Below the pieces are notes generated by a model. The model had not been told where the DNA came from, ran no database searches, and worked only from the letters and a program-made list of their open reading frames with translations. From Alphaproteobacteria bacterium (GTDB taxonomy: Bacteria > Pseudomonadota > Alphaproteobacteria > UBA6615), in NCBI GenBank assembly GCA_039980135.1, contig JBDXCV010000009.1, positions 732,032-796,031 on the forward strand: a stretch of 64,000 nucleotides of DNA. The letters run 5' to 3'. How positions within the stretch are numbered: position 1 is the first letter of the stretch; each line of letters begins with the position of its first letter. A program made the position numbers and the translations under genes. Below, one piece after another: positions 45,099 to 53,421 of the stretch.

Positions 45099-45281
45099 AT
45101 GATGACGAACCAGATGAAACAAAGCCCGAAAGCCCGGCCGTCGCGCCTCATTGGTGTGGGCCTGTTGTCCCTGTTGGCACTCAGCGCCTGCACGGCGGGG
45201 AGTTCCAACGACGGTGCCGAAACCGATCTTGAACTACCGCGGTTCGACCGGACGATGCAGGACACGATCGGCGGCGCCTGA
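45099..45281 (+). CDS. Small predicted lipoprotein
   Basis: A 60-residue protein with a type II signal peptide: positively charged start, hydrophobic LIGVGLLSLLAL and a lipobox LSAC (Cys about residue 31). The mature part is only about 30 residues and acidic. Alternative starts are the ATGs at 45102 and 45114. I know no family. It lies between divergent cysG and a cupin gene. Confidence 0.6.
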   Translation: MMTNQMKQSPKARPSRLIGVGLLSLLALSACTAGSSNDGAETDLELPRFDRTMQDTIGGA

Positions 45282-45373
45282 ACGATGTAACGAACCAGGT
45301 CGCCTTGACGTCCATCGATCTCCTGCTTCACATCTCGGTAAATCAACTCATGCACTTGCCGGGAGAACACTTC

Positions 45374-45778
45374 ATGACGCCTGGGACCCAGACATTCGAA
45401 ACCGCACGCCTCGGCGAAAACGTTGATGCGATCGCACCGGACGGCTCGGAAATTCGCGTGATGGGCGTGCGGCCGGGTGGTACCTTCGCGCACTGCACCC
45501 TGCCGCCCGGTGCCACCTCGCTGGCTGTGTGCCATCGCACGGTCGAGGAAATCTGGTACTTCCTGTCAGGCGACGGCGAAGTCTGGCGGTCGTTCGACGG
45601 CGCCGAAGAGGTCACCGCCGTCTCAGCCGGTACCGCCCTGACCATCCCGCTGGGCACCCATTTCCAGTTCCGCACATTGGGCGATGAACCGCTGCGTTTC
45701 GTGCTTACGACCATGCCGCCCTGGCCGGGCGCGGACGAGGCGGTGCGCGTGCCCGATCACTGGCAAGTCAAAGAATGA
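45374..45778 (+). CDS. Cupin domain protein
   Basis: A 134-residue single-domain cupin. The first motif is recognisable around TVEEIWYFLSGDGEVW (HxH replaced: H in CHRTVEEIWYF, Glu present) and the second around GTALTIPLGTHFQFRT with the metal His in GTHFQF. The function is not predictable; such proteins are small metal enzymes or effectors. Start chosen at the ATG at 45374 with GGGAG eight bases upstream. A GST gene follows after 83 bases. Confidence 0.85.
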   Translation: MTPGTQTFETARLGENVDAIAPDGSEIRVMGVRPGGTFAHCTLPPGATSLAVCHRTVEEIWYFLSGDGEVWRSFDGAEEVTAVSAGTALTIPLGTHFQFRTLGDEPLRFVLTTMPPWPGADEAVRVPDHWQVKE

Positions 45779-45861
45779 CGCAGCGGTCAAAGCGGCGATT
45801 GAAGCGCCGGCCCCCGAACGCCTAAGCTGCAACCCTGCCAATTCCACGGGAAACCCAACCG

Positions 45862-46497
45862 ATGAAATTCTATGACTGTTCAACGGCACCAAGCCCGCGC
45901 CTGGTGCGTATGTTCATCGCCGAGAAAGGCCTGACCGACACGATCGAAGCTGTCGAGGTCAATCTGGGAGAACAGGAGCAGATGGGCGACGCGTTCCGGG
46001 CCATCAATCCGTTCTGCACCGTGCCCGTGCTCGAAACCGATGACGGGCGACGGTTTTTCACGAGCCAGGGCTGCTGGCGCTATTTGGAGGAGATCCACCC
46101 GGACCCGATGCTCCTCGGCCGTGACGCGAACGAGAAGGCCGCCGTCGCGGATTGGGTCTGGCGGGCCGAGCAAGAGGGCTTCCTCGCCGTCGGCGAAGGG
46201 CTGCGCAACGCCGCAAAGCGCCTGGCCGACCGGGCGTTAACCGGCCCCCATGACTACGCGCAAATCCCGGAGTTGGCCGAACGCGGCAAAACCCGGGTCG
46301 GGCATTTTTTCGAACTGCTCGATGAGACCTTCGCCGACCGGGAGTATCTCGGCGGCGATGCCTTCTCCGCCGCCGACATCATGGCCTTCGTCGCCGTCGA
46401 ATTCGCCGGCTGGCTGAAACTCACCCTGCCGGAAGACGCCGGCAATGCACTGCGCTGGTTCGAGGCCGTCAAGGCGCGGCCGAGTTCATCGCTCTAG
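45862..46497 (+). CDS. Glutathione S-transferase family protein
   Basis: A 211-residue GST with MKFYDCSTAPSPRLVRMFIAEK at the N-terminus (a Ser/Thr/Ala cluster near the active site; shown in part), the cis-Pro loop PFCTVPVLETDDG, the glutathione site FTSQGCWRYLEE and the C-terminal FSAADIMAFVAVEF folding motif. The enzyme belongs to the broad beta/theta-like bacterial set, substrate unknown. Convergent with the FAD monooxygenase gene, 8 bases away. Confidence 0.9.
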   Translation: MKFYDCSTAPSPRLVRMFIAEKGLTDTIEAVEVNLGEQEQMGDAFRAINPFCTVPVLETDDGRRFFTSQGCWRYLEEIHPDPMLLGRDANEKAAVADWVWRAEQEGFLAVGEGLRNAAKRLADRALTGPHDYAQIPELAERGKTRVGHFFELLDETFADREYLGGDAFSAADIMAFVAVEFAGWLKLTLPEDAGNALRWFEAVKARPSSSL

Positions 46498-46505
46498 AAA
46501 CCCTG

Positions 46506-48143
46506 TCAGGCGCCGCGCACCCGGTCGATCAATGCGGTACAATTTTCCGGCAGCGCATCGCCGCGCCAGGCCACATGGCCGTCGGGGAAGATCAACACCA
46601 GCGCTGCCTGGTAGCGCTTGGCGACGGCAATCTCGTCCATATCGAGCAACGTGACCGGAAGGCCGACGGCGCCAGCGGCGTCAAGAAGTGGCGCCGCATC
46701 GACAGATAGATCCGTTCGCAACATGGTGAAGCCGTCCGCGAAACGGTCACACAGGGCATGACCATCTTCGAGCCAGACATGGGGAGCCCGGTGCCCCGGC
46801 CGCGCGGTCGGAATGTAGTCATACGGGTCGTCAGGAATTTCGGGTAAACCGTCCGGCCAGACAAGCGCCGAACCCTCGTAGCGCACCCCGAGCGCAATTC
46901 CGGGGATAATGAACTCGCGACGCCCGTGATCGGTGAGATGCGCACCCAGCCGCGCCCGCTCGGACGCGCCGGCCGCACCGTCATCCTCGATCGCCGAGTC
47001 AACCTCGAAGCTGCCTACGGATTCGGCAAAGCCGCGGGCGAACTCCAGGTTGCGTGCCCCGATGGGGCGACGGTCGGCCTCGTAGCTGGCCATCAGACCG
47101 GTGCCGCCCCAGCCCTGTATTGTTCCCGCGATTTTCCAGGCGAGGTTCACGGCATCGTCGATACCCGTATTCATGCCGAGCCCACCCGTGGGCGTAAAAA
47201 GATGGGCCGCATCACCGACGAGCCAGACATTGTCTCGACCGAACGACTCCGCCAGCAACGCATGCCCCGCCGTCCATGGCTGGCGAAGGATGATTTCAAT
47301 GTCGACCGGACGGCCCGCCGCCCGGGCGATGAGGGCGCGATCGTCGATGGTGTCCGGGTCCACATCGTCAGGAATCCGGGTGAGCAATGTGAACCTGTCC
47401 CTGCCATCGACCGAAAGCAGCAGCGCACGAACATCCGGCGCAACGACCCAATATTGCCAAGCCGGATCGATGGTCAGCCAACCCGCATCGCGTCGGGCGC
47501 GAAAGAAGGTCGCCATCATTGCCCCACCCATCATCCGCCGCACGACACCGCCCTCACCCGCATAGCGTATGCCGAGCTGACGTCGCACCGCGCTGCGCCC
47601 GCCGTCGGCACCGACGAGATGCGCCGCGGCGACTTCATAGGTCCGGTCTGCGGCGACGTCGCGGATCACCGCGACGATCCCGCCGTCTGCGTGGCGAAAA
47701 TCCTCCAATCGATGACCGAAACGGACATCGATTGTGGGTCGGGTCTGTGCGGCATCCCGCAGGATCGCCTCGAGGAATATCTGCGAACAACGATGGGGCG
47801 GCTCCGCGCAGTCATAGGGCCCGGTCCCGGCCCGGCCCTCGGCGACCGCATCCCTGGACGAGGGCATGGGTAGCCGGGCGATCTCGCGCCCTGTCAATCT
47901 GGTGACATAGGCGACATCGGTGGGGTGGTCCGCGGGCAGGGCGGCCGCGCGCAGCGTCGGCCCCAGCCCGTGGCGGCGGAAATGCTCCATCGATCGTGCG
48001 TTGATGGCGTTGGCCTTCGGATGGAGCGCGGTCTCGGCCCCGTCATTGACCAGGATGGCGCGGACACCGAACCGCGTCAGTTCGAGGGCCATCATGAGGC
48101 CAACCGGCCCGCCGCCGGCGATGAGAACTTCGGTGTCTTCCAT
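46506..48143 (-). CDS. FAD-dependent aromatic hydroxylase/monooxygenase (PheA/TfdB-like)
   Basis: Flavoprotein hydroxylase of the class A type, 545 residues. Motifs: the N-terminal dinucleotide-binding AGGGPVGLMMALEL (residues 9-22), the DG motif in LVGADGGRSAVRRQLG, and the GD motif in VWLVGDAAHLFTPTGGLGMNTG. A C-terminal thioredoxin-like domain (about 420-545) is typical for phenol hydroxylase and 2,4-dichlorophenol hydroxylase relatives. It probably hydroxylates an aromatic compound with NAD(P)H and O2. Divergent from the CmcJ/NvfI gene. Confidence 0.9.
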   Translation of the reverse strand: MEDTEVLIAGGGPVGLMMALELTRFGVRAILVNDGAETALHPKANAINARSMEHFRRHGLGPTLRAAALPADHPTDVAYVTRLTGREIARLPMPSSRDAVAEGRAGTGPYDCAEPPHRCSQIFLEAILRDAAQTRPTIDVRFGHRLEDFRHADGGIVAVIRDVAADRTYEVAAAHLVGADGGRSAVRRQLGIRYAGEGGVVRRMMGGAMMATFFRARRDAGWLTIDPAWQYWVVAPDVRALLLSVDGRDRFTLLTRIPDDVDPDTIDDRALIARAAGRPVDIEIILRQPWTAGHALLAESFGRDNVWLVGDAAHLFTPTGGLGMNTGIDDAVNLAWKIAGTIQGWGGTGLMASYEADRRPIGARNLEFARGFAESVGSFEVDSAIEDDGAAGASERARLGAHLTDHGRREFIIPGIALGVRYEGSALVWPDGLPEIPDDPYDYIPTARPGHRAPHVWLEDGHALCDRFADGFTMLRTDLSVDAAPLLDAAGAVGLPVTLLDMDEIAVAKRYQAALVLIFPDGHVAWRGDALPENCTALIDRVRGA

Positions 48144-48291
48144 AGTGCGGCAGACTGATCATTGGTGTCGGGGAAGGTCATACTAGAGAGGCACCGGAGG
48201 GCCGGACACCGAGAATCCGCTCGACAGGCGCCCATCGGAACCTATTTGATACCGGCAACCAGAAAACATCTGCAGGAAAAGAGTCCGTCAA

Positions 48292-49128
48292 ATGGCGCAA
48301 CCCGCATACGACACGCAGGACCTCCCCTTCGTCGAAGCCTCGATGAACTATGTGCTCGACAATGGCGTGAAGCCCGTCACCTATATCTCTCCCTACGGCG
48401 AATCCAACCGCCGCGACGAGACCCCCGACCACCGAACGGTCCCGGTCTATGACGCGCGTTCGGTCGCGGGTGAACTCACGCTGGACGCCAACGGCTTCGA
48501 GTTTCACAACCGCCCCACCGCGGTCACGGACTTCCTCGATTCGAGCCAGATCGAGACGGTCTACAATGCCGAAATAGAGAAGATCGTCGCCGAGGCGACC
48601 GGTGCCGCGCGGGTCATCGTGTTCGACCACACGCTGCGGGTCGAGGACGAGAAGACACGAACCACCAGAAAGTTGCGCGAGCCGGTGCGCGTCGTCCACA
48701 ACGACTACACCGACAAGTCCGGCCCGCAGCGCGTGCGCGACCTGTTGCCGCCCGACGAGGCAGAGGCCGCGCTCAAGAAGCGCTACGTCTATGTAAATGT
48801 CTGGCGCTCGATCAGTGGCGCGGTCGAGGAAGCGCCGCTGGGCATTTGCGACGCCCAGTCGATCGCCGACGACGACATGATCCTGATGGACCTCAAATAT
48901 GACGATCGGGTCGGCGAAATCCATCGCACCAGGTACAACCCGGCCCATCGCTGGGTGTATTTCCCGCAGATGCAGCCCGACGAACTGATCCTGCTCAAAT
49001 GCTATGACACGGAAACAGACGGCCGCGCCCGCTGGACGGCCCATTCAGCCTTCGACGACCCGACCAGCCCGGCCGATGCCGCGCCCCGCCAGTCGATCGA
49101 GACCCGGACCATCGCATTCTACGATTGA
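48292..49128 (+). CDS. CmcJ/NvfI-family oxidoreductase
   Basis: A 278-residue protein of the CmcJ/NvfI family (related to fungal AsaB and gibberellin desaturase-like proteins), whose members include Fe(II)/2-oxoglutarate enzymes. Supporting phrases are VPVYDARSVAGE, the HxD-like VHNDYTDKSGPQRVRDLL, VNVWRSI and the C-terminal second His in WTAHSAFDDP, with Arg after it. This spacing fits a facial-triad iron site, though I infer the chemistry from the family. It lies between a FAD monooxygenase and a GFA-domain gene, suggesting oxidative catabolism or detoxification. Confidence 0.85.
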   Translation: MAQPAYDTQDLPFVEASMNYVLDNGVKPVTYISPYGESNRRDETPDHRTVPVYDARSVAGELTLDANGFEFHNRPTAVTDFLDSSQIETVYNAEIEKIVAEATGAARVIVFDHTLRVEDEKTRTTRKLREPVRVVHNDYTDKSGPQRVRDLLPPDEAEAALKKRYVYVNVWRSISGAVEEAPLGICDAQSIADDDMILMDLKYDDRVGEIHRTRYNPAHRWVYFPQMQPDELILLKCYDTETDGRARWTAHSAFDDPTSPADAAPRQSIETRTIAFYD

Positions 49129-49194
49129 GCCTTCGACGCGCGGGCGGCGAGGCCATCGCCGGACGACAATCGAAACTGACCAGGACCAGACAAG

Positions 49195-49602
49195 ATGCCC
49201 AAGCTTTCCGGAAAATGCCTGTGCGGCAAGATCAGTTTCAGCGCCGACACCGAAATCCTGCGGGCAGCCAACTGCCACTGCACCGATTGTCGGGGCGCCA
49301 CGGGCGCGGCCTATGCCACGCTGATGACCGTCGACGAGGGCGCTCTAAACATTAGTGGCGAACTGAAGGCCTACAAACACAAGGCCGACAGCGGCGCGGA
49401 AATGGAAAAGATTTTCTGTCCCGACTGCGGCTCGCAGATGTTCTCCCGCAATTCAAACCGCCCGAACACCCTGAGTATTCGCGCCGGGGTGCTGGACCAG
49501 ACATCCGAGGTCAAGCCGGTTGCCAACCTCTTCCTGGACAGCAAGATCGAATCCACGCCTGTCGACCCTGCGTTAAACGGTTTCCCCGGGATGCCGGGCT
49601 AA
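49195..49602 (+). CDS. GFA/CENP-V domain zinc protein
   Basis: A 135-residue protein with the zinc-binding pattern of the glutathione-dependent formaldehyde-activating family: KCLCGK (residues 7-12), NCHCTDCR (about 28-35) and FCPDCGS (about 78-84). Members bind glutathione adducts; most have unknown substrates. It follows the CmcJ/NvfI gene by 66 bases and fits the glutathione-related theme of this region. Confidence 0.9.
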   Translation: MPKLSGKCLCGKISFSADTEILRAANCHCTDCRGATGAAYATLMTVDEGALNISGELKAYKHKADSGAEMEKIFCPDCGSQMFSRNSNRPNTLSIRAGVLDQTSEVKPVANLFLDSKIESTPVDPALNGFPGMPG

Positions 49603-49609
49603 CCGACAG

Positions 49610-49880
49610 CGCTGTGCCACAAGGCACATTCCCTGCGACGCCAGGGCAACGCAGAAAGCCCGTGAAAACTCCACATATGCGGCCTCGGCACTTGCGCTGT
49701 CCGGCCCCCGGCGGCAGCCAGAAGACGCTCTCCGCGCCCGATCACTTCGACGCGCTGACCAAGACCCTCGAGCAACCCCGCGGGATTGCGGGCGATCAGC
49801 CGCACATCCGCCCCACCATCCAGCACCTGGCCCAGAACACGCATTCCAATATCGCCCGTGGGCGTGGTGACAACGATCAC
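49610..49880 (-). pseudogene. Decayed 5' fragment of an NmrA-like NAD(P)-binding protein gene
   Basis: Read from a GTG at 49880, frame A gives MIVVTTPTGDIGMRVL and the Rossmann-fold start up to GQRVEVI. The homology then moves to a second frame, GAESVFWLPPG, after a small deletion. It moves to a third frame, SASAEAAYVEFSRAFC and ALASQG, after an indel in a run of five G. These three pieces match in order the N-terminal 100 or so residues of NmrA-like atypical SDR proteins. The remaining two thirds is absent; the GFA gene end follows. The gene was probably a target of the adjacent LysR regulator. Confidence 0.8.
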
Positions 49881-49962
49881 GGCCCGTCTCCTCGATTGTT
49901 GTTACCGGACGATCTCGCATACACATTCAAGCCAGGCGAGACCAGGGCGATCGCGCTTGCGG

Positions 49963-50889
49963 CTAGCGAGACATTTTGACGAGGCCACCCAGCACCGCGG
50001 TCAGCCGCGGTGCTGCGAAATCCATGAACGCCCGGATTTTCGGTGGCACCAGGCGCCCCTGCTGGTGGACCAGATGCACGGGTACGGGCACCGGCGCCCA
50101 ATCGTCCAAGACCGACACCAACCGGCCGGCGGCCACCGCATCGGAAATCATGTAGGACAGGGCCGGGGTGATCCCCTCACCCGCCTCGGCCGACGCGAGC
50201 GCGGCCAGGGCATCATTGATCTCGAACCGTGGCGTGATCGCCATCGTCCGCATACGTCCTTCCGCACGATAGCGCCATTCATGGCCGGGCATCAGCCCGG
50301 TAAACGCGATGACCGCATGCTCCCTGAGCTGCGCCGGACTTTCCGGCGTCCCGCATTTCTTCAAATAGTCGGGACTGGCCACCAGCAGACGGCGCACTTC
50401 ACCAACCCGCCGCGCCACCATGCTCGAATCCGGCAGTTCGGCGATCCGAACGGCGACATCGATATTCTCGTCGAGCAGATCGACAACCCGGTCGTGCAGG
50501 CGTACGGACGCCGTCACCTTCGGGTGCTCCGCCAGAAACGCCGTTACGATCGGCGCCAGAACCATCCGCCCGAAGGTCGATGATGCGGTCAGGGTGAGAT
50601 GCCCCGACGGGGTGCCGGCCTCTCCCAGCGTGTCCAGTTCGGCTTGCTCTATTTCGCCCAACAAGCGACGCGCGTGTTCGACGAAACGCTCCCCGGCCTC
50701 GGTCAGGCGCAAGGCACGCGTGGTGCGGGTCAACAGGCGGATACCAAGGCGGTCTTCCAGGGATGCGACAGCGCGGGTGACGGCGGGAGGGGAGGCACCG
50801 ATATCTGTTGCCGCGCCGACGAAGCTACCCGCTTCGACGACCGCAACAAAAACCTCCATCTCCCGCAACCGGCCCATTCCCCAGCCCAT
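49963..50889 (-). CDS. LysR family transcriptional regulator
   Basis: A 308-residue regulator with an N-terminal winged helix-turn-helix (EVFVAVVEAGSFVGAATDIG and PPAVTRAVASLEDRLG) and a C-terminal effector-binding domain (about 95-300) with HLTLTASSTFGRMVL. The subgroup resembles regulators located next to NmrA-like or quinone-linked reductases. It is divergent from an AhpD-like gene across an AT-rich region, the usual arrangement for LysR control. Start at ATG 50889 or at 50877. Confidence 0.93.
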   Translation of the reverse strand: MGWGMGRLREMEVFVAVVEAGSFVGAATDIGASPPAVTRAVASLEDRLGIRLLTRTTRALRLTEAGERFVEHARRLLGEIEQAELDTLGEAGTPSGHLTLTASSTFGRMVLAPIVTAFLAEHPKVTASVRLHDRVVDLLDENIDVAVRIAELPDSSMVARRVGEVRRLLVASPDYLKKCGTPESPAQLREHAVIAFTGLMPGHEWRYRAEGRMRTMAITPRFEINDALAALASAEAGEGITPALSYMISDAVAAGRLVSVLDDWAPVPVPVHLVHQQGRLVPPKIRAFMDFAAPRLTAVLGGLVKMSR

Positions 50890-51012
50890 TATTTCAATAT
50901 GCGTAATAATATATTTTATATTTCACATATTATTTCACATCAAGTCTGACCGTATCTATCGGGGACCGCCGGTGACGAGATATCCGGCATCATCAAATCA
51001 AGGAACAGACCC
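50890..51012. promoter_or_regulatory. AT-rich divergent promoter region with a perfect 15-bp dyad
   Basis: Between the LysR gene and the AhpD-like gene. It contains the perfect dyad AATATATTTTATATT (50908-50922) within a much longer AT tract (50886-50940). LysR proteins commonly bind imperfect AT dyads of the T-N11-A type in such divergent regions, so this is the best operator candidate. Confidence 0.5.
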
Positions 51013-51558
51013 ATGCCACGCATCCCCCAAATCGATCCCCAGACCGCTGTCGGCCAAACCGGCGAACTCCTCCAATCCGTACAAGAGTCTCTCGGTGCGG
51101 TGCCGAACTTCGTGCGCGTCCTGGCCAACTCTCCGGCGGCACTGAACGGTTTCCTCGGTCTCTTTTCTATTGCTCATGACGGTGCGCTCGACCCGTTGAC
51201 CCGCGAGCGCATCGCACTCGCGGTGGCCGAACAGAATGCCTGCCAGTATTGCGTCTCGGCCCATACCGCGCTCGGCAGGAAGGCCGGGCTCGACAATGAC
51301 GAGATGCTGGCCAATCGCGGAGGTACTTCGGCGGACGCCAAGGCGACCGCCGCTCTGGCCTTTACCCGAGCACTGGTCGAGAACACTGGTGACGTGACCG
51401 GCGCCGAATTCGACGCCGTGCGGGCGGCCGGCCACTCCGACGGCGAGATCGTCGAGATCATCGCCCATGTGGCGCTGAACCTGTTCACCAACCTGATCGG
51501 CAAGGCCACCCAGGTCGAGATCGATTTCCCCGAAGTCGAACTACGAACCGCCGCCTAG
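51013..51558 (+). CDS. AhpD-like carboxymuconolactone decarboxylase family protein
   Basis: A 181-residue protein with the AhpD/CMD fold. The redox motif CQYC followed by SAH (QNACQYCVSAHT, about residues 74-85) is the AhpD signature, so it is probably a peroxidase-related oxidoreductase rather than a true decarboxylase. The ERIALAVAEQNACQYC context is typical of the peroxidase-related subfamily. First gene of a two-gene unit with the PPOX gene, divergent from LysR. Confidence 0.9.
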   Translation: MPRIPQIDPQTAVGQTGELLQSVQESLGAVPNFVRVLANSPAALNGFLGLFSIAHDGALDPLTRERIALAVAEQNACQYCVSAHTALGRKAGLDNDEMLANRGGTSADAKATAALAFTRALVENTGDVTGAEFDAVRAAGHSDGEIVEIIAHVALNLFTNLIGKATQVEIDFPEVELRTAA

Positions 51559-51570
51559 ATAACGCGATCT

Positions 51571-51602
51571 CCGGTCCCGGGACAATGTTCACCCGGGACC
51601 GG
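51571..51602 (+). other. Perfect 11-bp hairpin between AhpD-like and PPOX genes
   Basis: CCGGTCCCGGG (51571-51581) and CCCGGGACCGG (51592-51602) form a perfect GC-rich stem with a ten-base loop. No T run follows, so it may act as an mRNA stabiliser or attenuating structure that lowers expression of the second gene, rather than as a full terminator. Confidence 0.6.
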
Positions 51603-51625
51603 GGTAAACCGGAAGGACAATCATC

Positions 51626-52183
51626 ATGACGATCCAGAGCTTTGCAGACATCGCATTCACGCCGAGCGTGAAAGCACTTCAGGCGAACGCCGGCAGTCGA
51701 GAAAGCTATGCCCGCATGGAGGGTGGCGGAAACGATCTCGGGCCTCGGGAGTGGGCGTTCCTCGCCGAACGAGACAGCTTTTACATGGCCAGCGTCAGCG
51801 AGACGGGCTGGCCTTATGTTCAGCATCGTGGCGGGCCCGCAGGGTTCCTGAAGGTGGTAGATGGAAACAGGATCGGTTTCGCGGATTTCACCGGCAACAA
51901 GCAATATGTCAGCACCGGCAACCTGATGAACGACGACCGGGTGTCGCTGATCCTGGTGGATTATCCGAATCGGCAGCGGCTGAAATTGCTCGGTCATGCG
52001 CGGCTCATCGAGGGAGACGAGCCGATTGTGCTCGACAAGCTGGGGCTTCCCGACTATCGGGCACGGGTCGAGCGCGGTGTCCTGATCGATATCGCTGCCT
52101 TCGACTGGAATTGCCCGCAGCACATCACACCGCGCTACACGGCCGCCGAGATCGAGGCGATCGCGACCGCGAATACCGAATGA
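51626..52183 (+). CDS. Pyridoxamine 5'-phosphate oxidase-like flavin protein
   Basis: A 185-residue split-barrel flavoprotein. It contains RDSFYMASVSETGWPYVQHRG (shown in part), GFADFTGNKQYVSTGNL and VSLILVDYPNRQRLKLLGHARL, typical of PPOX-family proteins that bind FMN and often reduce or detoxify small molecules. It lacks features of true PdxH. It follows the AhpD-like gene across a hairpin and shares its probable LysR control. Confidence 0.88.
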   Translation: MTIQSFADIAFTPSVKALQANAGSRESYARMEGGGNDLGPREWAFLAERDSFYMASVSETGWPYVQHRGGPAGFLKVVDGNRIGFADFTGNKQYVSTGNLMNDDRVSLILVDYPNRQRLKLLGHARLIEGDEPIVLDKLGLPDYRARVERGVLIDIAAFDWNCPQHITPRYTAAEIEAIATANTE

Positions 52184-52210
52184 CACATCCCGGTGGCGTG
52201 GCGGCGCTGC

Positions 52211-52552
52211 CTAATGGTCCGACGGCGTGGTGAGACGGTCCGCAAGTCCGGTGTCGTAGGCCAACCCCTCCGCCGTCAGCACGGTGCCGCTCGCATCATG
52301 GCGCGCCATCCCCTTGCGTTCCAGGGCGACCCAGACAGCCGGATTCGCGAAACCGCTGGCATCCCGGGCACTGACAGTAAACGGGCCGACATGAACATGG
52401 TCACCATGCACCTGCGGGAGTTGCGTGATTGTGACCGTGTCAGTCTCCGGCCCGGCCATGGACGAACGCTCATCTCTACCGAGCACCTGCAAGAGGGCAA
52501 GCGTGCGCAATTGCAGCTTGTTGAGCTTCAACGGATTCGGTCTGGGCAGCAT
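52211..52552 (-). CDS. Small conserved-looking protein of unknown function
   Basis: A 113-residue protein that reads like real coding sequence: LNKLQLRTLALLQVLGR at the start, then ITQLPQVHGDHVHVGPFTVSARDASGF and NPAVWVALERKGMAR. The GDHVHVG and NPAVW...KG phrases suggest a small fold that could include a winged-helix-like C-terminus, but I cannot name a family. The ATG at 52552 has GGAG eleven bases upstream. It converges on the PPOX gene. Confidence 0.6.
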   Translation of the reverse strand: MLPRPNPLKLNKLQLRTLALLQVLGRDERSSMAGPETDTVTITQLPQVHGDHVHVGPFTVSARDASGFANPAVWVALERKGMARHDASGTVLTAEGLAYDTGLADRLTTPSDH

Positions 52553-52873
52553 GGCGGATCGATCTCCGGGACTTGGCGGTTGGGTACTTTGTCACGCGCG
52601 GACCGCGCTTCGCAGGCCCGGTTTACGCGGAACAGGCTCTTGCATGTGGTGATTGTATCAATGTGACGGGAAAACAAAATCGACCGCGAATCGCGTCGGC
52701 GCAGCGCGGCATGGCGGGGGAGTGGAATTCCGCCAATAGCGGGCCTCGGCGAAGCAAAAGTAACGACTTCCGTTTGGGAGACATCATGGCAGCACACGAC
52801 GCTGTCCGGGCGGTATATCACCCGCGTTCCTATTGGTTCCCAGGCCGCCGACCGAAGTGATGTTCCCGTTTGA
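52553..52873. other. Intergenic stretch without a recognisable gene
   Basis: About 320 bases between the 113-residue protein gene and the OsmC gene, both on the minus strand. Open frames exist on both strands, but none encodes a sequence that resembles a protein family or has a good start site. I see no RNA gene or repeat. It probably holds the promoter for the gene at 52211-52552. Confidence 0.5.
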
Positions 52874-53410
52874 TCACGCCACTTCGACCCAATCCTCACC
52901 GAGCTTGACCCGGTGCCGGATGGTGTTTTCGCGCATGATCGTCTGCTCGATGAAACAGCCGCCGATTCCGGCACGGACCAGCTGCAGTATCTCATCACGC
53001 GCCGCCGGGCTCGAGATGTCGATGTCGATCTCGAAGCTGACCGGCGCGCTGCGATAGGGCTCACGCCCCTTCATGCGGCCTTCCCACTCGCAGCGCGTGT
53101 GGAGTGATAACGAGTCGAGATCGACCCGCAGACGCCGGGAAAAATTCCGAATCTGCGTGATCAGGCAACTGGCCAGCCCCGCCATGAAAAAGGCAAGCGG
53201 TGGCGGCGCCGTGCCGTCTCCACCCTGGAACGGCCCCTCATCAGTAGCGAACTCCCATGTTTCCTGCTCGGGCTCGAGGACGCGCACATGCATGTCTGTA
53301 CGCATCTTTCCCGCCGCGGCCGCATCGCATTCGAAAACGATCCCGAATCGCTTCTCGTCACCGACCTGAACCGCGGCCTTGTCCGGGCCGTCCTGTAGTT
53401 CGTCACCCAT
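52874..53410 (-). CDS. OsmC family protein
   Basis: A 178-residue OsmC/Ohr-fold protein. The first part has the beta strands around FGIVFECDAAAAGKMRTDMHVRV. The helix LAFFMAGLASCLITQIRNFSRR carries one redox Cys (about residue 95), and the second conserved Cys appears in GIGGCFIEQTIM (about 151). Members reduce organic hydroperoxides or act on thiol adducts. Start chosen at the ATG at 53410, 12 bases after the cyclase gene, so the two are probably one operon. Confidence 0.86.
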   Translation of the reverse strand: MGDELQDGPDKAAVQVGDEKRFGIVFECDAAAAGKMRTDMHVRVLEPEQETWEFATDEGPFQGGDGTAPPPLAFFMAGLASCLITQIRNFSRRLRVDLDSLSLHTRCEWEGRMKGREPYRSAPVSFEIDIDISSPAARDEILQLVRAGIGGCFIEQTIMRENTIRHRVKLGEDWVEVA

Positions 53411-53421
53411 AGGTAAACCGC

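Noticed and set aside
52573..52860. Plus-strand open frame of 95 codons in the gap
   Set aside because: No ribosome site and no protein-like pattern; kept as intergenic.
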